This document shows, piece after piece, positions 9,801 through 19,435 of a stretch of DNA of 64,000 bases. How positions within the stretch are numbered: position 1 is the stretch's first letter; every line of letters begins with the position of its first letter. The notes under the pieces are model-generated. The model had not been told where the DNA came from. It ran no database searches and saw only the letters and a program-made list of their open reading frames with translations. This stretch comes from Halicephalobus mephisto (lineage: Eukaryota; Nematoda; Chromadorea; Rhabditida; Panagrolaimidae). A program made the translations under genes and the position numbers. The stretch spans positions 434,001 through 498,000 of the forward strand of contig SWDT01000011.1 of the NCBI GenBank assembly GCA_009193035.1, in the 5' to 3' direction.

Positions 9801-10456
9801 AAATTTTGAAAAAATTTGAAATTTTTAAAGAATTTTGGAAATTTTGAAAAAATTTGAATTTTTTAAAGAATTTTGAAAGAATTTGAAATTTTGAAGAATT
9901 TTTGGAATTTTGAAAAAATTTGAAATGATGAATTTTTGCAGCCATCGGATTTGTGCTCTTCGTGATCGGACTTGTATCCATCATCAGAATCCGCTCCAAC
10001 ATCAAGGAAAAAATGATTTCCAGAATTCCTTCGATAAACAATGCTTCGGAAAAGCTTTCTCGATCGATGATGAGAATGATGATTTTCGGACTTCTGTTCC
10101 TGGTCCCTGGGGCATTGGCCCTTTATTCCAATTTTTATCAAACAAGTCATATGGAATTTTGGTTGACCACTTGGTACTCTACTAGATGTCTCCACGCCCA
10201 CAGAACCACCTTCGGATTCACCCATCCGAGGCAGTTCTGTCCCCTCGTCGCCGCTCCCCCCCAGGCCGTCGTCGGGGCCCTCCAAACCGCCGAACCGAAT
10301 CCTTTTCTTTATTTTTGCAAACATTTGCCTTTTTTCGTCGTGGGACTCGCATCTGCAGTCTGGATTCTCAACGGCAAAACTCTAACTTCATTCAGAGACT
10401 GTTGCGATCGACAGTGCCACGGGGGCCGTTCCAGAGTCCCCACAGTGGATCATTAA
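6858..10456 (+). CDS. fz-like: Frizzled Wnt receptor
   Basis: Seven-pass Wnt receptor acting at the plasma membrane through Dishevelled (family knowledge). Exons 6858-6986, 8082-9198, 9942-10456; 586 aa. Residues 1-33 form a hydrophobic signal peptide. The cysteine-rich domain starts at C51 (CEKITMKMC...YNMTFYPN...FFLCTLYAPVCTLMDYALPPC...NGCEALMVKFGFPWPEMFDC). A Ser/Lys-rich linker of about 30 residues follows, then seven hydrophobic segments beginning RFWIGLCAVLSSIASGVTVL. The cytoplasmic tail has KTLTSF at 561-566 where most Frizzleds have KTxxxW. There is no class I PDZ motif at the C terminus (ends PTVDH). Both introns are large and filled with AT-rich tandem repeats. Subtype not assigned. 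Confidence 0.93.
7190..7490. repeat. Tandem repeat, about 62-bp unit, Frizzled intron 1
   Basis: About five copies of a unit containing GACATTTTTGACCGTTTTG, CCCAAATGTTGC and GGAAAAACTGACTTCTTATT. It lies inside the first Frizzled intron. Confidence 0.85.
9199..9480. repeat. Tandem repeat, about 84-bp unit, Frizzled intron 2
   Basis: Three near-identical copies beginning with the donor region: AATCGAAATTTTACAAAAAG followed by TTGAAAATCTTTAAATTT. The remaining intron (9480-9941) is degenerate AT-rich sequence built from similar words. Confidence 0.85.
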
Positions 10457-11138
10457 TTTTCTGGATTTGTGCAAAAAGTTAATTTTCGAATTTAAATTTT
10501 AAAAAAATTAATTTAAAAAAAATTTAAACTAAAAAATTAATTTTCGAATTTAAATATTAAAAAAATTAATTTTAAAAAAATTTAAATATAAAAAAGTTAA
10601 TTTTCGAATTTAAATTTTGTCTTAAATTAAAGTTTTTCAAATTCAAATTTTTACAAAAATTATTTTTTTTTAAATTTAAATTTGAAAATTAGTTTTTTTA
10701 ATTTTAATTTTTTTTAAATTTAAATTTGAAAATTTTTTTTATATTTAAATTTTTACAAAAATCGGGTCTGTTGTTCTCTTCCTGATCAATCTGCGAAAAT
10801 TGTACATTTTTTCTTTCGAAATATTCGTTTTTTTTTCGAATAAAAATTTGTTTTTCTTTTTTGAAAAAACATTTTTCTTTGAGAATTTCCCGAGGATTAC
10901 GGTAATTATTACACTAAACATTCGGAGATTTAAAAATGATCGAATTTTTATGTTATTTCAATTATTTAAAAATTGTTTTTTAAATTTTAACTTTTTAAAG
11001 AAAAATGTATTTAAAAAATGTTTACTTTTTTAAAGATAATTTTTACTTTAATTTTTCTGACAACTTGCTAGAAAATAATGGAAATTTATTAATGAAAAAA
11101 ATATTAAATCCTGCAGGTAAATAATGTAAAAATGAAGA
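10457..11138. other. Frizzled 3' flank, AT-rich, no gene
   Basis: Homopolymer-like A/T sequence with short degenerate repeats (for example TTAATTTTCGAATTTAAAT). No ORF or RNA gene that I can support. Confidence 0.5.
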
Positions 11139-11140
11139 TA

Positions 11141-11317
11141 CAGTAGAACTCGGATATAAGGTACCCCCTTAGGATCGGGTAAAGCGTATGTTGTAAGAAA
11201 GGATATATTATAGTGGGGATAAATTCAAAGGTAGACTAACCAAACTCACTCATTCACACCGTATATTATAACAAGAGATATGTTATAGCGGAGGTATCTG
11301 ATATCGAAATCCTATTG
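11141..11317. mobile_element. MITE copy 1 (pogo/Tc1-like ends)
   Basis: Begins CAGTAGAACTCGGATATAAG after TA and ends GATATCGAAATCCTATTG before TA. The ends are imperfect inverted repeats. No coding capacity. It adjoins a second copy and shares one TA with it. Confidence 0.75.
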
Positions 11318-11319
11318 TA

Positions 11320-11492
11320 CAGTAGAACTCGGATATAAGGTACTTCCTTGGGACCGGGAAAAGCTTATGTTGTAAGAAAGGATATATCATAGCTGCGATA
11401 AATTCGAAGACGAACTAACCAAACTCACTCAGACCGTATGCTATAACAAGAGATATGCTATAATAGCAGTATTTTATATCCAAGGTATATTG
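11320..11492. mobile_element. MITE copy 2, tandem with copy 1
   Basis: Starts with the same CAGTAGAACTCGGATATAAG and ends TTATATCCAAGGTATATTG, again bounded by TA. Its internal sequence matches copy 1 with scattered substitutions (for example TATGTTGTAAGAAAGGATAT in both), so it is a sibling element rather than a simple local slip. Confidence 0.75.
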
Positions 11493-11649
11493 TATTTATT
11501 TTCGAGATCATTGAAAAAAACATGAGAACTTTGAATGTGCAAAAATCCAGATCGAAATGACTTTGGTTTCTTGATTGTTCATCGATGAAAGACTTGAATT
11601 AATTCGGAATTTAATATCCATAAGTTTAACTCCAGCCTGTTTAACAAAA

Positions 11650-12263
11650 TTTAATAAAGTGAAATATTAATCGTCGTCCGTTGCAGCAGAGGAATAAAAA
11701 AATATAAAAAACAACTTTCAATTACATCTTCGATGGGGTTACTGTAGATTAAATTTCTGCGAACATCCAAAAGTACGGTATCAGAAGATTTAAGATGTCC
11801 ATAAAAATACAGTACTCCATCAATTAATTCAGAAATGTTCCAATTTCACCAACGATTATGACGTCATTTTTCAATGAATTCCTAAAAAAACATAAATTAT
11901 AAAAATTTCAAAAATTATAAAAATTTCAAAAATCATAAAAATTTCGAAAATTATAAAAAATTTTAAAAATCATAAAAATTTCGAAAATTATAAAAAATTT
12001 TAAAAATCATAAAAACTTCGAAAATTTTAAAAAATTTCAAAAATCATAAAAACTTCGAAAATTGTAAACATCCTATATAGTAATTTGAAAAATTTTACAA
12101 ATCTTAAACTTTGCAATATATTTTTTTCAAATGCATAATGAAGATCTGAGAAGTTGTATTTTTCGACGGACTTCAGAATAGAATTATTGACATTCAAGTA
12201 TTTTAAATGGAACCGAAATTGTCCAAAAACAAAGTCATTTCGAACAAAACAGAAACCATCCAA
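11650..12263 (-). pseudogene. Possible leucine-rich-repeat gene relic
   Basis: Two minus-strand stretches read like protein. At 12210-12105 the frame gives HLKYLNVNNSILKSVEKY followed by NFSDLHYAFEKN, an LRR-like L..L.V.N pattern. At about 11860-11655 another frame gives ELIDGVLYFYGHLKSSDTV and LLDVRRNLIYSNPIEDVIES, ending at TAA. Just upstream of the latter a different frame reads NDVIIVGEIGTFLN then stops, so a frameshift seems to separate them. Between the two lies a tandem AT repeat (11880-12065), possibly an intron. It could be a degraded gene, or a gene whose exon limits I have wrong. Confidence 0.35.
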
Positions 12264-13002
12264 ATTATTTCAAACAGGATTGAAACCATTTTGAAAATTG
12301 TCAAAAACAAAACCGAATTTATGAAAAACAAGACTACAATTGTCTACAGTAATCCGGAGCCATATGTAATAACACCAAAGATCTCTAAATAAATCCGAAA
12401 ATAAAAAACTGAATTTGTCTCAAATAGGACTAAAACCGGTTAAAATAAGATCCAAACTTTCTCGAAATCGAAACAATTTTGAATGACATCAAAGAAATTA
12501 AAAATAGAATAAAAATACTTTAAACGAAAGCAAAAAAATTTAAAACAAAAATAAAAACAAAAAAAACCAAAGATATCTGAAACAAACCCGAAAATATATA
12601 AATATGAAATTAAAAAGCAGAAAAAACTGTCTTAAATGAAATCAAATCTATTCAAAAAATTTAAAAAATTGAATTTATTTTAAAATTTAAAAAATCGAAT
12701 TTATTTTAAAATTTAAAAAATCGAATTTGTTTTAAAAATTTAAAAAATCGAATTTATTTTAAAAATTTTAAAAATCGAATTTGTTTTAAAAAATTTAAAA
12801 ATTGAATTTATTTGAAAAATTTTAAAGATCGAATTTGTTTTAAAATTTAAAAAATTGAATTTATTTTAAAATTTTAAAAATCAAAAATAAATCTGAAGCC
12901 ATTTGAAATAAAACCAAAAAAAATTAAGATGGATTAAAGCTATTTCGATATTGCATTTATTTTAAATAGAAATAAATACGGAAGAAAATAAAAAATAAAT
13001 TT
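12264..13002. repeat. AT-rich degenerate repeats, no gene
   Basis: 12655-12890 is a tandem array of about 33-bp units (AATCGAATTTATTTTAAAA type). 12200-12600 shows weaker reiteration of AAACAAAACAGAAACCAT-like words. No gene recognised. Confidence 0.65.
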
Positions 13003-13486
13003 TTAGGAACATAGCTGCTTGGAGAGGCCTAAAGCGGTTGGTGGATTAGTCCCGGACGGTCTCGCCGCGAAAGGAACCCGCTGCACTCGTCGGATTGACC
13101 GGCCCGAATTTGCTTCCGTTGATCGATTTCTGTCTTTTAATTTTTGATTTTTTAAATTTATAATAATACCATTGTTAGCTACCACATAACAGGCTTTAAC
13201 CCGTTCCTTCCCGATCAGTTTTGTCGAATTTTTCTTTGTCTTTTGCCGTTTCAAGTTCCAGTACCTACGATCTAAACCAAAACACCGAAGGTGCGGATCT
13301 TCGTTCTTCTTTTTTCGGAATTTTTCTCAGCGGCGAAAAAATCAGAAACCCGTTGCTGATGGACAAAACCTGCTGTCGCACAACGTGTATCTGTTATACG
13401 CACATCAGACCTCCTCCAGATGCTAGTGGACAACCCAGAATAGGAACTTCTTCAACCGTCAGGACATTTTTATATGAAATCAAAAA
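13003..13486. other. GC-richer island upstream of KLHDC10, unresolved
   Basis: 13011-13135 is markedly GC-richer than its surroundings, follows a 3' splice-like tttttag, and is open on both strands (plus: HSCLERPKAVGGLVPDGLAA). A second mixed-composition block at 13220-13486 contains a candidate 40-nt intron (gtgcggatc...tttctcag, 13290-13329). These could be leader exons of the following gene or of an unrecognised gene. I could not assemble a single convincing reading frame. Confidence 0.35.
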
Positions 13487-13797
13487 ATGACCAAAGAAGG
13501 CCGTTTTAATGCGCAATTTTTGGATCGCTTCATTAGGTTCCCAAGTTGCTGCGGTGATTGTGTTCTTCAAACCGTTATTTATTGGATTCTAATTTTTGCG
13601 TCCCTTTTTGTCCTGTATACCGAGTGGATTCTCTCCCTCACTCTCTGTCAATTTGTATATTATTTAATCCACGAAACAATGAGATCATTCTCGGTTTTGC
13701 TATTTCCGGTTTATTTCAGATATTTGAAGCCCCAATTTACGAGCTTTTGGAGGAGAAGGTCCTTCCGACGGAGGTCAAAGTATGGGATGCATCGTAA
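13487..13797 (+). CDS. Possible small membrane protein (81 aa), two exons
   Basis: Exon 1 13487-13654, exon 2 13720-13797, joined across a 65-nt intron (gtatat...ttatttcag). The start has good context (aaaaaATGA). Product 81 aa: a short basic N terminus (MTKEGRFNAQFLDRFIRF), a CCGDC motif, a hydrophobic segment (TVIYWILIFASLFVLYTEWI), then IFEAPIYELLEEKVLPTEVK and the end VWDAS. No family recognised. Without the splice, the first-exon frame continues open through 13840 and into KLHDC10, so this gene model and a long KLHDC10 N terminus are alternatives. Confidence 0.4.
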
Positions 13798-15740
13798 CAA
13801 GGAAGACATAGTCTGTATCAAGACTAAACTCGGAGGAAAAGTAAGTTAAATTTTTTATTTTATACTTTCTAATTCCATATATTCCCACACATTAGTTTTA
13901 TGTTGATTCTATTCATTCTTATATTCCTAATTTATATACTTACACATTAATTTTATATATTCTTATATTCTAAATTTATATACTTACACATTAATTTTAT
14001 ACATTCTTATATTTTAAATTTATATACTCTTACACATTAATTTTATACATTCTTATATTCTAAATATATATATTTCCACACATTAGTTCTATGTTGATTC
14101 TATGTATTTTTATTCATTAGTTCCATATGTTAATTTTACATACTTTTTATAATATCAATATTACATAGTTTTTACTTATTGATTTTGTATTTAGGTTTAT
14201 TATGATATATCTGCCAAGATGCCAAGAATAGAAAGACCGCATCCAGACCAACTTGAAGGAGAGCCTAGATGTGGTTGCTGTCCTCCTCCCATGAGCGGTC
14301 ATCGAATGCTCATTATTGGTGAATTTGCCTATGTCTATGGTGGTTTGTGCCCAGTATTAGGACAAGATCCTCAATTGTCGACAGATGTCTGGAGATTGAA
14401 TTTAGTTGATAACACATGGAGAAACATTCCGTTAGAACAAGAAGCTCACAATGTAACTCCTGTTTCGTATTCTTGTAAGTTTATAAATTTTTAAAATTAT
14501 TTCATCTGTTAATTTTAGGGATTGCAACTCGTAAATGGGGTATTTTAACTTTTGGAGGAACAGGTTACCCATTCAGTAATTTCAACGGCGATCGTCTTTG
14601 TCAACTGAATTTCGTAACTAATGCAGACGGAGAACAAAGATTCAGATTAAGTTGCTTCGAATACAGCGGTGAGAAACCTCCTGGATGTTATGGAGTCGTC
14701 CTCATTCCAGATGAAGAAAATGATTGTGTTTATTTAATGGGAGGTACCAATGGCCATGAATATTACTACGATGTTTACAGAGGCAACATTCAAGAAACGC
14801 CCAATGGCAACTTTCATGTGGCTTGGGAAAGGATTTCTGTAAGTACTTTTTAGAACTGGTATATTGCCTTTATTACTGTCATGTTCTTCAGGATAGATGT
14901 TTGTCTGTTGGTGGAAGATATCGTCATGAAGCAATCTTACACGATAATAAGTTACTATTTTTTGGAGGAGGAAATGTTGAGACACTTTATTCTCTCGCAG
15001 CTGTGGGTTTTTTATTTTATTCTTTTTGATTACGACCTTTTAAAACCGGTTTTAATTTGGTTAGAGCCTAGTAATTTGGACTTTCAGATTACCTATTTTG
15101 ACTTGAAAGAAGAGTTTTACGGGGTTATCGAAACAGTTCCCGACCCTATTCATGGATCACCTCGAGAAAGGGATTGTTTCGCTATTTCAAAACATGGAAA
15201 TAGTATCTACATCATGGGAGGAAGAGGAAATCCTGACGGAAGTATTCTGTATAACGATATTTGGAAGTTAGATTTGATATCAATGCAATGGAGAAAGAAA
15301 CAAATGGCCTTGTCGTTCAAGACGTCGTTTCACGCTGCTGCAATTGATGGGGTGAGTTTTTTGTACTTTTATATGGGGAAAACACAATGTCATGATTAAT
15401 TACCATTACAGTTGTGATCAATTTGTGGTCTGTTTTGAAAGGCAAATTTCAGGAAGGAAGAATTTACGTGTTTGGAGGACATCGTGGAGGAATTAGAGAC
15501 AATACTGTAGTTCGTACTAATATGGTTCAATCGTTCTTAGCTGCCCCTCAAAGTCTCAAGACTATTTGCCAACATTTCATTGCTCAAACTTACAAGAAGG
15601 GAATGAAGTTGTCTGATGAGGCGACTCAATCACCTGCAAAATTTCTCAAAGAAGTCTTACCGTACTACAATGGCAGCAGGGAAACATCGAGGAGAACCTC
15701 TAGTCGAGTGTCCTCAGCTTCGTCGTGCTCTTACACGTAA
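13787..15740 (+). CDS. KLHDC10-like: Kelch-repeat protein, KLHDC10 family
   Basis: KLHDC10 is a kelch substrate receptor of CUL2 E3 ligases (family knowledge). Exons 13787-13840, 14195-14474, 14519-14838, 14892-15002, 15088-15351, 15453-15740; 438 aa (human 442). The second start candidate at 14219 would give 412 aa; I prefer 13787 because the first-exon frame (MHRNKEDIVCIKTKLGGK) joins in frame. Kelch blades are visible as FAYVYGGLCP, ILTFGGTGYPF, VYLMGGTNGH, LLFFGGGN, IYIMGGRGNPDGSI and IYVFGGHRGG, with blade tryptophans (DVWRLNLVDNTW, DIWKLDLISMQW). PPPMSGHRM matches the family's N-terminal PPPARSGHR. The Ser/Arg-rich tail ends SCSYT. Exon 1 overlaps the end of the 81-aa ORF. Confidence 0.88.
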
Positions 15741-15786
15741 CCGCTCAACCTGAATCTTTCCGAATTAACGGGTACTCTTATCGTAT

Positions 15787-15792
15787 AATAAA
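15787..15792 (+). terminator. Polyadenylation signal AATAAA (KLHDC10)
   Basis: AATAAA 47 nt after the KLHDC10 stop; the TAF4 stop on the other strand is only 36 bp beyond, so the two 3' UTRs must nearly touch or overlap. Confidence 0.6.
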
Positions 15793-15827
15793 AAACTATA
15801 TGCATATGTATATATCAAGGAAAACAA

Positions 15828-17155
15828 TTACCAGCACTGTCCCCATATAAACTTAGTAGCAGGAGGACATATCAACAAAGCCTTGTAAAATTCCATATGT
15901 CTGATGGAGGGGTCCATGTCGAAAACCACCAGGAGATCGTTGATAGTGGGTCTTACTCGCTGAGGAACATTGAAGTTGGAAGGGAATTGAACGGCTGAAC
16001 GATGGCCAAGGGCAGCAAGAGCAGCGGCATTGATGTCTTCCGTTCTGCGAAGATCTTCTTGTTTCTTCTTCATCGCCTTGACTTCAGTATTGGATTTTTC
16101 ATTCACTTCAGGAAAGCTGATAGAATCGTGTTTCCGGTAATATTTGTCCAACAATTTGAGTTCCTTCAGTGGATCACGAACTATCTCGATTTCATCGTCG
16201 GGTGGTCGTTTCCTATGTTCTATTTGCTTCTGGAGATTCGAGAGGATTTGTCGGCATTTGGATTCCAGAAACTCAGAAATGAAAATTAAACATTCACCTT
16301 TTTCTTTTTCACTGAATTCCATTCGTTTTGATTTCAGTTTTGTTGTAACTGCTTCCAGGTTGATCCAGGAATCTCGTTTAGCAATCTCGAATTCTGTCAC
16401 TGCCGGAGGAATAACAACAGTAGGTGATTTAAAACGAGGAATAGACTGAAGCATGAAATAGATACAACAAAAAGTACAGTAACTTACTCTTTTATTAGCT
16501 TCGATTTCTTTCGGAACAGGTGGTGTCGGTCGATTCAGAGCAGCGAGTATGGCGCCATGTTTCGACGGGGCTTGGGGCAACGCTTGACCTGCTCCTTGAA
16601 ATCCTGGTTTCCATTCACCTTGGTACATTGTGTTTTGAGCAATTGGTCTTTCCATTTCTTGACGTATTGAGTAGGAAGGTTTCCCAAGGCAATGACTCCA
16701 ATGAGGATACCGTCCAAGCCGGATCGCGTCTCGAAATCTGGGCGTTATCTGCTGCAGCACGTTCACGAAAGCCGTCTGACGGACTCGATTTCCAAAAGTC
16801 ACATCGAGTCTTTGAATAAATGTATGAATATCCAGAATACCAGCAATAAAATCCTAAAACTCATTTAACTTTAGTTATTTCAAGGAAAACTATATATTAT
16901 TTTAGGGAAACTATATAATTTCGACTAATTTGAGGAGAAATGTTTAATGTTAATTATTTTAGGGAAAATCACATAATCTCGGTTAATTTGAGAAGAAATG
17001 TTTAATATTAATTATTTTAGGGAAAAACTTACGTGAATTAATTGCTTTACAGTCGAGGCCATTCCTGGATCGCCGGTTTCGCTTGACAAAGTAATACATC
17101 TTCGGAGCATTTCATCCACCTGGTCCATCATCCGAACCTCAGAATTGACGGCCAT
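15828..17155 (-). CDS. TAF4-like: TFIID subunit 4 (TAF4), short form
   Basis: TAF4 pairs with TAF12 by histone fold and is a core TFIID scaffold. Exons 17155-17033, 16853-16488, 16445-15828; 368 aa, much shorter than fly or human TAF4. Residues about 15-90 look like the TAFH/NHR1 domain (EMLRRCITLSSETGDPG...VKQLIHDFIAGILDIHTFIQRL). A proline-rich linker follows. The C-terminal third shows the hallmarks of the family: ALAALG (like TALAAIGPRK) and a final block (RVRPTINDLLVVFDMD...EFYKALLI) equivalent to the conserved RVNLRDLIFCLE...LYKAFLK. A 26-nt gt...ag stretch near 16300 is left as coding because it is in frame and too short for an intron. Divergent from PRPF3. Confidence 0.8.
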
Positions 17156-17484
17156 CTTCAATTTCGGGTGAATATTGGATTTAAAGTGAATTCGAAAAGA
17201 AACGTTGGAGAAAGTACAGAATGAAAAATTGAAAAGTATGTGAGCGAACTTTCGCTTCGAGACATTGTTCGATGTGAACGACCAGTTTTGTCGCGCGCTG
17301 GCCATTTGTTGCTAGGAAGTTTCGAAATTTGTGTTTTTCCATTTATTCCGTTTTATTTTTATATATTTTGGATTATCGATATTATAGGTTAGTTACCATA
17401 TGAATACTGATGTTTTTGTGTGCTTTTGATATATGAAAGTCGTGTTTTGGGTGTGTAAAATTTAAATTTCTTGATTTTCAGAAA
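17156..17484. promoter_or_regulatory. Divergent promoter TAF4 / PRPF3
   Basis: 329 bp between start codons. The TAF4 side is GC-richer (gcgaactttcgcttcgagac, then the gtcgcgcgctggcc island at 17287-17305). The PRPF3 side ends in a 3' splice-like ttgattttcag 4 nt before its ATG. Confidence 0.5.
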
Positions 17485-19294
17485 ATGACGAGTTCTCCAA
17501 AGTCAGAATCTCGAAGAAGACGTCATGATGACTACCACAAGGATAAGGACAGAAGACGGGGCAGAGACAGAAGTAGGAGCAGAAGTCCGAGGGATTCCAG
17601 AAAAGACCGCGACAGAAGCAGAAGACACGACCGGACGGACAAGTATCGCGAACGGGATTCTTCCAGAAACGAGAAAAATGTACCTAAAGATGAGGAAAAA
17701 AGACGGAAATCCCCATCTCCGAAGCGAGAAGAAGATTCTGCTCTTAGACTTCAGGAAAAACTCCATTCTAAACAAGTTTTGGCTGAAGCTCAAGCGAAAA
17801 TCCAGGAAAAATTAAAAGCCATGGGAAAAGTCGATTCGATTCCGATTTTGCCAGAAGCCCCTATTCACAAGAGTCTCAGACCAGAAGAGGCAAGTGCCTA
17901 CGTGGGATTGACGATGAATAAGACCGAACAAAGATTGCAAGAATTGAAAAACAAAGTGAAAAGTGTAAATCTTCCGTTGCTCGCGAATCTGAACATCCCC
18001 ACTCAAGTCCCCGAGAAGAAACCTGAAATCGAATTAAGCAAAGAACAGCCAGAAACAAAGGAGCCTGAACCAGAGGAGGACGATGAGTTGATTCTGGACC
18101 CTCGGCTTCAGATGAAGAGGCCGACCAAGGGCAAGAGATCCACCTTCAAGTTCGTTCAAGCCGGTGAATATCAGAAATTGGCGAATATTCAGAGGAACAC
18201 AGCCAGACTCCACCTACTCCAATCCGAAATAGAAACAGTCGCCAAACAGACTGGCATTTCTTCCGCTGTGAAGCTCGCGTTGGTCACGCCGGACATCGAC
18301 CAAGGGAGCTCCAAGTACCTGCCTTCGATCGAGTGGTGGGACGAGTACCTTTTGAAAAACAAAAACTACTCCGCCATGCCTTCTAAGGATCTTCCTCCAG
18401 ATCAACGATATCCCGAGACGATTACTAATCTGATCGAACATCCGATCCAGCTGAAAGCCCCTAATGAATCTTCTCAGCCTCAAATTTTGAAGGTTTACTT
18501 GACGAAAAAAGAAAGAAAGAAATTACGTCGTCAAAACCGAAGAGAACTCCAGAAGGAGCAGATGGAGAAGGTCCGTCTAGGTCTGGCACCCCCGCCGGAA
18601 CCGAAAGTCAAAATCAGCAACTTGATGAAAGTCCTCGGGAGCGACGCCGTTCAGGACCCGACGAAAATGGAAGCTCATGTTCGAGAACAAATGGCCAACC
18701 GATTAAAGAAACATCTAGTAAGTAATTTTTATGTAAATTTTTTAATTTGTTTTTTTTCAGAAAGCCAATGCAGATCGGAAGTTGACGGATGAACAAAGAT
18801 CCGAAAAGAAAAAAAGAAAAATCTTCGAAGACACCAGTTTGGCCGTTCATGTGGCTATTTACCGAGTGAAGTCCCTGATGAGCCCGAGCAAGAAGTTCAA
18901 AGTCGAAGCTAACGCTAAGCAGTTGACAATGACGGGATGTATTATACTGTACAAGGATATCAATGTCGTTATTGTCGAAGGTGGTCCTAAACAACAGAAA
19001 TTCTACAGAAATCTGATGATGAATCGCCTAAAGTGGCAAGAAGAAGTAGTCGGACAGAAAAAGCCCAAAAAACAAGAAGAAGAAGACGAAGAGGACGAAA
19101 CTCCGAAAGAGATGAATGATTGTCAAGTCATCTGGGAAGGCATCGTCAAAGCCCAAGCGTTTAATGACTTCAAAGTCCACATGGTTCAATCCCCCAAGCA
19201 AGCCAGAGAACTGCTTGAGAAACACGGCGTCGGCCACTACTGGGATCACGCCTACAGCGCTTCAATGCTTCTTACAGACGACGCGGACGCTTGA
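17485..19294 (+). CDS. PRPF3: U4/U6 snRNP protein Prp3 (PRPF3)
   Basis: Component of the U4/U6.U5 tri-snRNP in the nucleus. Exons 17485-18717 and 18761-19294, intron 43 nt; 588 aa (human 683). The N terminus is Arg/Ser/Asp-rich (RRGRDRSRSRSPRDSRKDRD) and I see no PWI domain, which the human protein has there. Family landmarks: LQEKLHSKQVLAEAQAKIQE, FVQAGEYQKLANIQR, PSIEWWDEYLL, YLTKKERKKLRRQNRRE, GLAPPPEPKVKISNLMKVL, and the C-terminal DUF1115 region (FYRNLMMNRLKW, QVIWEGIV, ARELLEKHGVGHYWDHA). AATAAA lies at 19326. Confidence 0.96.
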
Positions 19295-19325
19295 TATTCG
19301 GGTTTGAGGATTGTTGATCTTGTTG

Positions 19326-19331
19326 AATAAA
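19326..19331 (+). terminator. Polyadenylation signal AATAAA (PRPF3)
   Basis: AATAAA 32 nt after the PRPF3 stop, in the 141-bp gap to the convergent MED7 stop. Confidence 0.7.
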
Positions 19332-19435
19332 GTTCTTTATATTCGTTTTAAGGATTGTTTCCTCATAGTGAAATTAAAATGCTAAAAACTTCCGATTTGT
19401 TCTTTATCAACCAGTAAATAATTATTTTTAACTAA

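Noticed and set aside
9739..10324. Minus-strand ORFs opposite the last Frizzled exon
   Set aside because: They overlap the well-supported seven-TM exon and AT-rich intron, with no family match.
16255..16310. 26-nt gt...ag stretch in TAF4 as an intron
   Set aside because: Too short for a spliceosomal intron, not a multiple of three if removed, and the frame is open through it.
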